From a virus, in the IMG/VR virus record IMGVR_UViG_3300011114_000310, positions 1-27,224 of that record: a stretch of DNA of 27,224 nucleotides; one strand, 5' to 3'. The notes beneath the pieces were generated by a model that was not told the origin of the DNA, did not search any database, and worked only from the letters and a program-made list of their open reading frames with translations. Made by a program: the position numbers and the translations under genes. How positions within the stretch are numbered: the first letter of the stretch is position 1; each line of letters opens with the position of its first letter. Below, piece by piece: positions 7,119-14,497 of this stretch.

Positions 7119-9022
7119 TGACAACAACTATGACACCATACCAAGAATACATTGGCAAGAGTCGCTACTCTCGCTACTTGGATGATAAAGGCCGTAGAGA
7201 GCACTGGCCTGAGACTGTGAACCGCTACTTTGACTTCATGACCAAGCACTTGCAAGAGAAGCATAATTACACTATTCCTGCAAATCTAAAATCGGAACTT
7301 CGATCTGCAGTAACTAACTTAGAAGTGATGCCATCAATGCGTAGCATCATGACAGCTGGTGATGCCTTAGAGCGACAGAACATTGCAGGTTATAACTGCT
7401 CATACCTTCCCATTGATGACCCTAAAGCCTTTGATGAGGCTATGTATATTCTGTTATGCGGAACTGGTGTAGGCTTTAGTGTGGAGCAAAAGTATGTATC
7501 TAAGTTACCTGAGATTCCAGTTGATCTCTACAATAGTGGCACTGTCATTAATGTTAAAGACTCCAAAGAGGGATGGGCTAAAGCCTTACGACAAGTCATT
7601 GCCTTGCTATATGCAGGTGAGATTCCAAAGTGGGATGTCTCAGGAGTACGTCCAGCAGGTGCGAGACTTAAAACTTTTGGTGGTAGAGCATCAGGGCCGG
7701 AACCCCTTGTATCCTTATTTCACTACGTCACTGCTAAATTCAAAGGGGCAACGGGCCGTAAGCTCACTTCGCTTGAAGCGCATGACATCCTCTGCAAGGT
7801 GGGAGAGGTAGTTGTTGTCGGTGGGGTTCGTAGATCTGCAATGATCTCTTTGTCAGACTTGGGCGATGACCGTATGGCTCATGCTAAAGCTGGCAACTGG
7901 TGGGACGGTAATGGTCAACGTGCCTTGGCTAACAACAGTGCCATCTACGAAGTGAAGCCTGAGGTAGGTAAGTTCATGCGTGAGTGGTCAAGTATTTATG
8001 AATCACATTCTGGAGAGCGAGGCATCTTTAATCGTTATGCAAGTGAACTTCAAGCAGCTAAGAGTGGACGTAGGGAATTGGGTAAAGAGTGGGGTACAAA
8101 CCCTTGCAGTGAGATTATCCTTAGACCTTATCAATTTTGTAATCTGTCTTCTGTTATTGTCAGGAGCGATGATAGTGTGGATACTCTACGGAATAAAGTG
8201 CGCTTGGCTACTATTCTGGGGACTTTTCAATCGACGATGACTTACTTTCCTTACCTTCGTAAGGTGTGGCAGACAAACACTGAAGATGAGCGTTTGCTTG
8301 GTGTGTCCATGACGGGTATCTTGGACAATGCTTTATTGAATAATCCTGATAATGCTGAACTACCTGCCATCTTGGAAGGAATGAAGAATGTTGCTATTGA
8401 CACTAACGCTGAGTTTGCTGACGCTATCGGTATTAATCGTAGTGCTGCCATTACTGCCATTAAGCCAGAGGGCACTGTCTCTCAGCTTACAGGCACTGCT
8501 AGTGGCATCCACCCTCAGCACAGTCAGTACTTTATTCGTAGGGTACGCTCTGATAACAAAGACCCTCTGACTGCATTCTTGAAAGAGCAAGGGTTCCCGT
8601 CTGAGCTGTGTGTGATGAAGCCTGATAGCACTACTATCTTTAGCTTTCCCATGCGAGTTGAGAAGGGTGCTGTACTGCGTGAAGACTTGAATGCTATCCA
8701 ACACTTGAAACTGTGGTTATTGTTCCAGCGTCACTACTGTGAGCATAAGCCTTCAGTGACTATTTCAGTGAATGAGAATGAGTGGCCTGAAGTTGGAGCT
8801 TGGGTGTGGAATAACTTTGATGAGATTACAGGTGTGAGTTTCCTACCTATGGATGGTGGAACATACCGACAAGCTCCTTATGAGTCCATGACTGAGGAAG
8901 AGTATCATGCAATGGTTGCTGCTATGCCAGCTGGTATTGATTGGGACAAACTGGTTGAAGGCACTGACAATGTTGAAGGTGCTCAGACACTAGCGTGTAC
9001 CGCTGGTGCGTGTGAGATATGA
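7118..9022 (+). CDS. nrdJ: Ribonucleotide reductase, class II (adenosylcobalamin-dependent), monomeric
   Basis: Reduces ribonucleotides to deoxyribonucleotides for phage DNA synthesis, using a cobalamin-derived radical and needing no separate small subunit or oxygen. The 634 aa resemble the Lactobacillus leichmannii triphosphate-reductase type (about 739 aa). Evidence: GYNCSY with the first redox Cys (C94), LLCGTGVGFS, the active-site NPCSEI (N328, C330, E332) followed by QFCNLSS with the second redox Cys (C341), KPEGTVSQLTGTASGIHP, and HKPSVTISV. The C-terminus ends CTAGACEI, a C-x4-C pair that shuttles electrons in this family. All key residues are present, so the enzyme should be active where the host can make or take up B12. 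It shares TAATG and ATGA junctions with its neighbours. Confidence 0.95.
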   Translation: MTTTMTPYQEYIGKSRYSRYLDDKGRREHWPETVNRYFDFMTKHLQEKHNYTIPANLKSELRSAVTNLEVMPSMRSIMTAGDALERQNIAGYNCSYLPIDDPKAFDEAMYILLCGTGVGFSVEQKYVSKLPEIPVDLYNSGTVINVKDSKEGWAKALRQVIALLYAGEIPKWDVSGVRPAGARLKTFGGRASGPEPLVSLFHYVTAKFKGATGRKLTSLEAHDILCKVGEVVVVGGVRRSAMISLSDLGDDRMAHAKAGNWWDGNGQRALANNSAIYEVKPEVGKFMREWSSIYESHSGERGIFNRYASELQAAKSGRRELGKEWGTNPCSEIILRPYQFCNLSSVIVRSDDSVDTLRNKVRLATILGTFQSTMTYFPYLRKVWQTNTEDERLLGVSMTGILDNALLNNPDNAELPAILEGMKNVAIDTNAEFADAIGINRSAAITAIKPEGTVSQLTGTASGIHPQHSQYFIRRVRSDNKDPLTAFLKEQGFPSELCVMKPDSTTIFSFPMRVEKGAVLREDLNAIQHLKLWLLFQRHYCEHKPSVTISVNENEWPEVGAWVWNNFDEITGVSFLPMDGGTYRQAPYESMTEEEYHAMVAAMPAGIDWDKLVEGTDNVEGAQTLACTAGACEI

Positions 9023-9171
9023 TACTTGACTTTGAATTCAAGACTGGCTTAGTCTTTGGCATAGAAGCTGATGAACTCTACATCATGGATGAGGAGAACA
9101 ATATGTCAGAGGAAGCCAATCAAGTCATCTACTTACACATAGGATTTATAACACTAGCGTTTATCTTCTAA
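9019..9171 (+). CDS. Small protein with C-terminal hydrophobic segment, 50 aa
   Basis: Last gene of the rightward arm. Starting in the ATGA overlap with the reductase it reads MILDFEFKTGLVFGIEADEL; a charged middle (MDEENNMSEEAN) follows and it ends in a hydrophobic run (VIYLHIGFITLAFIF) that reaches the C-terminus, consistent with a tail-anchored membrane peptide. The gene ends 9 bases before the bidirectional terminator, which supports its being the true operon end. Function unknown. Confidence 0.7.
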   Translation: MILDFEFKTGLVFGIEADELYIMDEENNMSEEANQVIYLHIGFITLAFIF

Positions 9172-9180
9172 CTAAACTAA

Positions 9181-9212
9181 AAAGCCCTTAAGAGTTATCT
9201 CCTAAGGGCTTT
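9181..9212. terminator. Bidirectional intrinsic terminator between converging arms
   Basis: Perfect 10-bp stem AAAGCCCTTA / TAAGGGCTTT around a 12-base loop that itself can pair GAG with CTC. Being A-rich on one side and T-rich on the other, it works as a rho-independent terminator for both strands. It lies exactly between the last + strand gene (ends 9171) and the endolysin stop (9217). Confidence 0.9.
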
Positions 9213-9216
9213 ATTA

Positions 9217-9828
9217 TTAGCTCAGTACTTCTAGAGCATGGTTAATATGTTTTATTCTATCGTCTAGACCTATCGTACCTCCATTGATACGCTTAGTCAT
9301 TGTTACAAAGTCACCACTATCAGCATACTGGTTAAGCCTGTGAGTTTGCCAGAACCACCCAGCTGTTTGAGCTGCATACATTGGTGTACGAACTAACTCA
9401 GGTTGCATGATGAAGTCAACACCTAGTGCCTGACCTGCATGATAGAAGTTGTTCATTCCAGTTAGCTGAAGGAATCCGGAGCCTCGGAACCTGAAGCCAT
9501 CCCCAGAAGCTTCATCTCTGTTGCCCATACGATTACCGTAGATTCTATTGGCAATACGCTGTGGCTGCTTCTCATAAGCTGCAGCTTCCTCAGGAGTGAA
9601 GCCCCACTGACGCTTAGGTGTCTTAGGGAATAGTTTTAACAGTGTAGGTGCTCTGTAGTTAAGGTTCTCTTCCATGATGCGGAAGTTACCACACTCATGA
9701 CCACACTGACCAATCCATGAAGCTTGCTGAGCTGGTGTAGTGATACCAAACCTTTCAAAAGTTTCATTGAAAGGGTCTGCAAGTGCAGGGTCAATCTTAA
9801 GCTGTCTTAGTTGTTCACCGTTTACCAT
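9217..9828 (-). CDS. Endolysin, glycoside hydrolase family 19
   Basis: Cell-wall hydrolase of 203 aa that would cut the peptidoglycan glycan strands at lysis. GH19 hallmarks: ASWIGQCGHECGNFRIMEEN with the catalytic Glu in HE (H44-E45) and a second acidic residue shortly after (E53/E54), then ANRIYGNRMGN, DGFRFRGSGFLQLTGMNNF, and the NGGTIGLDDRI segment near the end. There is no signal peptide or membrane segment, so it should depend on a holin for access to the wall. No separate wall-binding domain is present. It is the final gene of the late arm and overlaps the Rz gene by 14 bases, forming a lysis cassette. Confidence 0.93.
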   Translation of the reverse strand: MVNGEQLRQLKIDPALADPFNETFERFGITTPAQQASWIGQCGHECGNFRIMEENLNYRAPTLLKLFPKTPKRQWGFTPEEAAAYEKQPQRIANRIYGNRMGNRDEASGDGFRFRGSGFLQLTGMNNFYHAGQALGVDFIMQPELVRTPMYAAQTAGWFWQTHRLNQYADSGDFVTMTKRINGGTIGLDDRIKHINHALEVLS

Positions 9829-10285
9829 TAACCAGCTCCCTCATTTCGTTGTAGGCTGCGACACACTGGGTGTGTTTGACGATGGCTTTGTCTCCTTCTG
9901 CGACGATGTCGATAAGAGCATTAATAGTCTGTCGCTCAAGTTCGCTTGCATCGGCTCCGCTATTTCCTGTGGCAGGGGTGGAACCTGAGCTGGTTTGTAC
10001 ACAACTGGTGGCGGGGAGGCGCAACCTACCAGTGTTAGCAAGCTCACGCATAGCAGATTTCTTTTTAGATATTTCATTTGTAGCCTTTCTTAGTGCTGTT
10101 TCTTTATCAGCCAGTTTAGATGTGAGAGTCTTCTCAAGTTCACGAGCTTCATCATTCTTCTTAGCAATCTCTATCTGCATATCTTGGTCACGTTCAAGCC
10201 ATCCATAATGATGACCAACTTGATATGTTCCAAATAAAGATATAAGTGCACTTATTATAAGCCACGGTAAGGGTATAGGAAACAT
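9815..10285 (-). CDS. Rz: Inner-membrane spanin subunit (Rz-like)
   Basis: A protein of 156 aa with an N-terminal signal-anchor (LPWLIISALISLFGTYQVG) and then a long charged helical region (roughly residues 30-85, including ELEKTLTSKLADKETALRKA), the expected periplasmic coiled coil of i-spanins. Two periplasmic Cys are visible (TSCVQT and HTQCVA), which may crosslink dimers. With its partner Rz1, encoded inside this gene in another frame, it would fuse inner and outer membranes at the last step of lysis, implying a Gram-negative host. It shares TAATG with the upstream membrane-protein gene and overlaps the endolysin start. Confidence 0.88.
   Translation of the reverse strand: MFPIPLPWLIISALISLFGTYQVGHHYGWLERDQDMQIEIAKKNDEARELEKTLTSKLADKETALRKATNEISKKKSAMRELANTGRLRLPATSCVQTSSGSTPATGNSGADASELERQTINALIDIVAEGDKAIVKHTQCVAAYNEMRELVNGKR
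9841..10077 (-). CDS. Rz1: Outer-membrane lipoprotein spanin (Rz1-like), nested in Rz
   Basis: A protein of 78 aa read in a different frame and wholly inside the Rz gene. It has a lipoprotein signal peptide MKYLKRNLLCVSLLTLVGC with lipobox LVGC (Cys19), followed directly by a proline-rich stretch (PPPVVYKPAQVPPLPQE), the classic o-spanin signature. The mature chain is about 60 aa, normal for Rz1. The fully embedded arrangement is the same as in lambda. This is one of the few cases in the window where a nested frame is real: signal, lipobox, proline content and context all agree. Confidence 0.88.
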   Translation of the reverse strand: MKYLKRNLLCVSLLTLVGCASPPPVVYKPAQVPPLPQEIAEPMQANLSDRLLMLLSTSSQKETKPSSNTPSVSQPTTK

Positions 10286-10818
10286 TAATCTACCTCTTTT
10301 CTAGCTTGAGCTATCTCTTCTCTATCCTCGTCGTCCTCTAGGTGTTCAGGAGGAGTCGTAGGTGGAGGGCCGGGTGTCCATGATTCATCTAACTCAGGAT
10401 TCTTCCATACTGGCATAGCACCAAAGGGCTGACTTGGTAGGCCATAGGCTGACTGTGGAGGAGCATAACTGCTACCATAGCCACCTCCACCGTATCCACC
10501 ACCGCCATAACCACCACAATGTTGTTGCTGTCCCATAGGCTGTGGGGGTCTAAAGGCTGAATTAACAGCTCTCTTACCTACAATGCCTCCAATACCACCC
10601 ACAAGTAAAAGGACAATATCGTTAAGCATCTTGGTGTATGCTTGGTCAATAGGAGCCATTGACTTAATAGGTTGTGTTACAAAAGTAACTGAATACAAGA
10701 GTGCAAAGACAATACCTATTAGAATTAAAGTAATAGCGATTACAACAAAGCCCCAGATACGTACCTCAATCTCTTCAGTTGTTAATTTAGGTTTATCGCT
10801 ATTGTTTAGTCTTATCAA
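10285..10818 (-). CDS. Membrane protein, holin candidate, with Gly/Tyr-rich tail
   Basis: A protein of 177 aa. Residues about 20-48 form a long hydrophobic helix (IWGFVVIAITLILIGIVFAL and onward) and 66-82 a second (DIVLLLVGGIGGIVGKRAV); both fit a holin-like hairpin, and the gene sits just before Rz and the endolysin. The C-terminal half is unusual for a holin: a Gly/Tyr tract (GGYGGGGYGGGGYG), then proline-rich and acidic stretches (PGPPPTTPPEHLEDDEDRE). The tail may be cytoplasmic and regulatory or may bind a partner. Alternatives for the holin are the 49-aa and 77-aa membrane proteins elsewhere in this arm. Function by context only. Confidence 0.6.
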   Translation of the reverse strand: MIRLNNSDKPKLTTEEIEVRIWGFVVIAITLILIGIVFALLYSVTFVTQPIKSMAPIDQAYTKMLNDIVLLLVGGIGGIVGKRAVNSAFRPPQPMGQQQHCGGYGGGGYGGGGYGSSYAPPQSAYGLPSQPFGAMPVWKNPELDESWTPGPPPTTPPEHLEDDEDREEIAQARKEVD

Positions 10819-10990
10819 TTTGTTTCTCCAAGATAGGTGCTACTAAGTATTCAGGACAGGTTTGAGAGAACTGACATCTAGGTTTCTGACACTGTTCAGC
10901 ATGAAAGTTATCCGGATTCTGACAGTAGTATCTGTATCTGTCTTCACATCCTGCTAAGGTGAACAGTAGAATAAATAAGAGATATTTCAT
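10799..10990 (-). CDS. Small Cys-rich lipoprotein, 63 aa
   Basis: The N-terminus MKYLLFILLFTLAGC is a lipoprotein signal with lipobox LAGC (Cys15). The mature chain of 49 aa has four more Cys (23, 34, 39, 45) in a YYCQNPDNFHAEQCQKPRCQ type pattern, suggesting two disulfides in the periplasm, and it ends in a basic tail. It overlaps the holin candidate by 20 bases and shares ATGA with the upstream gene. It is not Rz1-like (no proline-rich stretch). A superinfection-exclusion or envelope role would be typical of small phage lipoproteins but is not shown. Confidence 0.75.
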   Translation of the reverse strand: MKYLLFILLFTLAGCEDRYRYYCQNPDNFHAEQCQKPRCQFSQTCPEYLVAPILEKQIDKTKQ

Positions 10991-11136
10991 AAGCCAATCT
11001 TAGATAGTAGGAGATTAACAACTTTATCCGACAAATCGTCAGGGAGAAACTTAAGGAAGCCTAAGAAGTACAGAGCTACACAGCCATAGACAAATATCTT
11101 GAGGCACATATCAAAGGTCTTTTGATACTCATTCAT
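10987..11136 (-). CDS. Small membrane protein, 49 aa
   Basis: Short gene: MNEYQKTFDMCLKIFVYGCV, then ALYFLGFLKFLPDDLSDKVV, ending LLLSKIGL. One hydrophobic span (about residues 12-31) is followed by an amphipathic C-terminal helix. The stop overlaps the lipoprotein start (ATGA) and its ATG lies 2 bases from the end of the upstream gene, so it fills an otherwise empty 150-base gap. Size and topology would fit a small holin or antiholin, but this is only context. Confidence 0.65.
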   Translation of the reverse strand: MNEYQKTFDMCLKIFVYGCVALYFLGFLKFLPDDLSDKVVNLLLSKIGL

Positions 11137-11138
11137 GT

Positions 11139-11636
11139 TTACCTGCCACACCTGTGTGTTGTTTGACAGAAGGTCATTAACTCATTAACACCAACAAACA
11201 CCAAGAACAACACAAAAGCACAACCACCTAGAATCATAGCTAGTTCATTTAGCTCTTGTTCTTTCTCCTTAGCTGCCTTCTCAGCTTTCTTCAGAGCACT
11301 AAGCTCCTTGGCATCAGCTAAGTCCATCTCAGCTTGCCTAGCCTTAATCTTATTCCAGACATCAATCTTACCTGTTTGCATGAAGAGCATCTTAAGTTCT
11401 TCTTCAAAGGCTCTGGCTTGCTCCAAAGCCATCTCAATTTGTAATGCAGTTCCCATGTTGGAACCCTTACCAGACTGCTTAGCCTGAAGCATAGCCTTTG
11501 TAGCTACACTCTTGGCATCAAACATCTTACCAATCATAGGTGCAAGAGAGCCTAGATCGTTGGCTACCTTACTAGCCTTCTTGACCATACTGATTGCAGA
11601 CTGTATCCCTGCTAGAGCTGTTAGAGGATCAATCAT
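11139..11636 (-). CDS. Conserved-type phage protein with coiled coil and C-terminal TM, 165 aa
   Basis: Unknown function. The N-terminus (MIDPLTALAGIQSAISMVKK) is amphipathic, followed by a helical region (EMALEQARAFEEELKMLFMQ), a Lys/Glu/Ala-rich coiled coil (about residues 105-130, KKAEKAAKEKEQELNELA) and a hydrophobic span near the end (MILGGCAFVLFLVFVGVNEL). It has the layout of a tail-anchored membrane protein. I recall similar proteins starting MIDPLTALA in the late region of many podophages, without an assigned role. It lies between the ejection-protein genes and the lysis cassette, so either virion or lysis-related use is possible. Confidence 0.75.
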   Translation of the reverse strand: MIDPLTALAGIQSAISMVKKASKVANDLGSLAPMIGKMFDAKSVATKAMLQAKQSGKGSNMGTALQIEMALEQARAFEEELKMLFMQTGKIDVWNKIKARQAEMDLADAKELSALKKAEKAAKEKEQELNELAMILGGCAFVLFLVFVGVNELMTFCQTTHRCGR

Positions 11637-11800
11637 TTGTTATATGCTTTCTTCCATTCTAGACATACGACAATACGAGTCTTATAGTCTGCAGCCCACC
11701 TCCATGTCCACTTAACACATCTATCTGCGTTAGGATCAAAGCCAGCTGTGGCTATAAAACTCGTAAAAAGGATTAGAAGGGCTAGAGTTAGCCTCTTCAT
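11633..11800 (-). CDS. Small secreted protein, 55 aa
   Basis: The N-terminus is a clean signal peptide (MKRLTLALLILFTSFIATA, cleavage likely after ATA), leaving about 36 residues with two Cys (C28 and C46) and several Trp (VKWTWRW, CLEWKK). The pair could form one disulfide in the periplasm. The stop overlaps the next gene (ATGA) and the ATG is 5 bases from the end of the ejection-protein gene. Too small for an enzyme; an envelope or exclusion peptide is a possibility, unproven. Confidence 0.7.
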   Translation of the reverse strand: MKRLTLALLILFTSFIATAGFDPNADRCVKWTWRWAADYKTRIVVCLEWKKAYNK

Positions 11801-11805
11801 AGTAG

Positions 11806-13305
11806 TTACTGCTGTTGTTCAGGAACGCTTGAGAGTAAACCTCTAAAGGTAGAACTTGGGATAGGTTCTGGCATATTTCCAGACAGTAGATTAGAGACTA
11901 ATCCTTCAGTCTGCTTTCTACGTAATAAGCCTTGTAGTTTATCAGCTCCAAAACCAGTACCAGCAGTTAAAGCGGCAGCTGCAGGATTGGCTAGTGCACC
12001 CGCACCTAAAGCACCTGCTGTAATCTGGCTACGCTGAGGATTAAACCTAGCAAGTAATGACAATAAAGGGTCTGTAGCACCACCGGAAGCAACACTCTTA
12101 ATAGCATTCTGTTCACGTGTTGAAAAGGACTTCATCTTATCTTTATCAGCTGCAAGATTAATAAGTTGTCTACGTATTAGTTCACCCTGAGAAGCTTTAG
12201 GATCCAAAGCTTTAGCTTCTGCAACATTGAGAGCATCTTCAAGTATAGAGGCACGAGATAAGTTTCGCCAATCTTTTCTAGCATTTTGTACACTTTCTAC
12301 GGCTTTACCAACTGTTCCTTTGGCTGCAATAACATCACCAGAGCCTAAGGTGCTTAAATAGTCATCAATCTTAGTTACAACTTGACCTGCAAACTTACGA
12401 GTAGCTGGATCTGTTGCAGCTTTAAGATCTGTAGCAGCTGAACGCATTTGTTCCAGCTTAGTGAAAGATACACGCTGAGTACCTGTCATGTCTCTAAGTT
12501 GTTCAAGCAGCTGAGCTACAGGCTTGTGTGTTTCCATCTTAGGATTAAAGTTATTCTTAACTAATGTTTCTTCAGCACCATTAAGCATATCTAAAACACT
12601 CTTAGGCTTAACAAAGACACCCTGATCTTCCATTTCTGTGTATGAACGCTGAGCACGTTGTTTAACATCACCAATAGTTAATACTGGCTCAGTCCTAGCA
12701 CCCATCTTCTGAACACCACCGATAGTTTTACCTGTAACACCACCAGCAATAGTACCCGCAAGGATACCCATCACTGTAGCACCAAGGTCACTATCAGTTT
12801 CGCCTTTAGTCTTCTCTGCCATTGCTTGAGAAGCCATACCAGCTACACCAGATACAGGAACTTGTTGAACTAAGTTCTGAGTTAAAGGTGCTGCTATTTG
12901 ACCAAAACCTTTAGCAATAGCAGCTTGAGAGCCAGTACCTGCCATTGCTTGACCACCAGCCTGTACAGCTCTCTCAAGTCCAGTCTCAGCAACTGGTACA
13001 CCCATTTTAGTCAATGCTTGACTCTGTGATTGAGACATTGTAGGCATACGACTTTCAGAGCCTAATGCCATAGATCCTAGATTGTATGCACCACTTAAGA
13101 AGTCACCCACTGCATTAACAGGTGCAGCTACACCTTCAGCAATAATACGACCCGTAAGTCCTAGTTGCCTACTTAAATCTTGACCCACACTTCTTTGTGG
13201 AGGAATTGGTGCAGCTTTGCCTTTTAATGCGGATGCAATTTGAGCATCAGACATACCGTCAGGAAATTCTACAGTTTCTCCATTAAACTCAATGTACTGA
13301 GGCAT
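11806..13305 (-). CDS. Internal virion / DNA-ejection protein candidate, 499 aa
   Basis: Probable capsid-internal protein injected with DNA. The N-terminus (IEFNGETVEFPDGMSDAQIA) matches a short domain often seen at the start of phage ejection and virion-associated proteins. Two Gly/Ala-rich hydrophobic stretches (GATVMGILAGTIAGGVTGKT around residue 180; AGALGAGALANPAAAALTAG around 445) have glycine-zipper character and could insert into membrane, as ejection proteins do. The middle is helical and charged. No lytic or peptidase motif was seen. It is the last of three such genes downstream of adaptor and nozzle, the expected location. Function by composition and position. Confidence 0.7.
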   Translation of the reverse strand: MPQYIEFNGETVEFPDGMSDAQIASALKGKAAPIPPQRSVGQDLSRQLGLTGRIIAEGVAAPVNAVGDFLSGAYNLGSMALGSESRMPTMSQSQSQALTKMGVPVAETGLERAVQAGGQAMAGTGSQAAIAKGFGQIAAPLTQNLVQQVPVSGVAGMASQAMAEKTKGETDSDLGATVMGILAGTIAGGVTGKTIGGVQKMGARTEPVLTIGDVKQRAQRSYTEMEDQGVFVKPKSVLDMLNGAEETLVKNNFNPKMETHKPVAQLLEQLRDMTGTQRVSFTKLEQMRSAATDLKAATDPATRKFAGQVVTKIDDYLSTLGSGDVIAAKGTVGKAVESVQNARKDWRNLSRASILEDALNVAEAKALDPKASQGELIRRQLINLAADKDKMKSFSTREQNAIKSVASGGATDPLLSLLARFNPQRSQITAGALGAGALANPAAAALTAGTGFGADKLQGLLRRKQTEGLVSNLLSGNMPEPIPSSTFRGLLSSVPEQQQ

Positions 13306-13313
13306 AAGTATCC

Positions 13314-14489
13314 TTAAATTGCTTCAAGTTGCCCTGTTGCAGGGTTAAATCGTTTAGTAGCTTTAGGTGCAGAAGGTGCTTCAGTAGCACCACCGACACC
13401 AGACACACGAGCACGTGCTTTTCTAAGGTCATTCTCAATAATCTTTAACTGAGCATCAAACTCAGCAGGTTTCATTTTCTGATCCAAAGCACCAATAGCA
13501 GCTGTTAATTTCTTACCTTCAGCATCTGACAATGCGCCCATACCTTTAAGGTTCTGTACTTGAGGTAAGAATACCTGAGCTTTGAATGTTTCTAATTGTG
13601 ATGCAAAACCTGCAGCATTAGTACCGGGGATCATTGAAGCTGTTGTACCACCAAAACCTACAGCACTGGATTTACCGGGGTGATTAGCAATACGTCCCAG
13701 TGTCTCTAAAGCACTATCAAATGAAGCCACTACACCTTGTTTCTGAGACTCTTCTTTAGCTGCTTTATCAGCACGTTTATCATCAATACCTTGCTGACGA
13801 ATACCTGCCATCATTCCAGCAATCATTTGATTAGAATCAATACGCATCTGAGCAAGTTCTTTAGCGTTAGCTCCACGTTCTTTAGCAGCTTCCATCTGTG
13901 CATCTAGACGTTCACGCTGCATCTGTACAGCTTGTTCACGTTGAGTGGCTTTATCAGCAGCTGACTGTAATACAGACATCACCTTATCAGCAGAACCATA
14001 CTTAGTTACAGCTTTAAGAATATCCTCTTGAGTTGCATCAGGGCCAAGATTAGCTAGTTCATTACGCAAAGCAGCTTCTTGTTGGACTGATAGCTCTTTT
14101 TTCTGAGCCTCAGCAGTAGCTCCTTTTGTCTTAGCCATCTGCTCTTCCATAGCCTGAGCTTGTTGCATTACACGCATACCCAGTTCAGGATTAGTAGACT
14201 GTAGGGCTTGAGCCATCTGCTTCAAACCTTCAGGTGTGTTAGTATCAAACTGAGAAGCTAACTGACGAAGCATAGTAGCTTGACGTACAGCAGGATCTTG
14301 AACATCAACACCCATTGCACCAGCTAAGCCACGACCTAAGTTACCTGTGTTCTTAAAGATGTTATAGGATGTTTGCTGCTGAGGAGACATATTAGCAAAC
14401 TGTGTAGCCTTCTGCTCAACCAGTTGACGTTGCATTTCCTCAGGAGTACCCATGCCTCCAAATAAACCTTGAATTCCTTGAGTAGCCAT
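13314..14489 (-). CDS. Internal virion / DNA-ejection protein candidate, 391 aa
   Basis: Almost entirely helical, rich in Gln, Ala, Met and Lys, with long coiled-coil regions (for example EEQMAKTKGATAEAQKKELS and QREQAVQMQRERLDAQMEAA). The C-terminal block (AQVFLPQVQNLKGMGALSDA followed by EGKKLTAAIGALDQKM) resembles a conserved region of phage injection proteins as I remember them. There are no Cys residues and no signal peptide, as expected for a protein packed in the capsid. Both neighbours are of similar type and gaps are 8 bases, so all three are probably co-expressed. Confidence 0.72.
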   Translation of the reverse strand: MATQGIQGLFGGMGTPEEMQRQLVEQKATQFANMSPQQQTSYNIFKNTGNLGRGLAGAMGVDVQDPAVRQATMLRQLASQFDTNTPEGLKQMAQALQSTNPELGMRVMQQAQAMEEQMAKTKGATAEAQKKELSVQQEAALRNELANLGPDATQEDILKAVTKYGSADKVMSVLQSAADKATQREQAVQMQRERLDAQMEAAKERGANAKELAQMRIDSNQMIAGMMAGIRQQGIDDKRADKAAKEESQKQGVVASFDSALETLGRIANHPGKSSAVGFGGTTASMIPGTNAAGFASQLETFKAQVFLPQVQNLKGMGALSDAEGKKLTAAIGALDQKMKPAEFDAQLKIIENDLRKARARVSGVGGATEAPSAPKATKRFNPATGQLEAI

Positions 14490-14497
14490 GTTATTCC

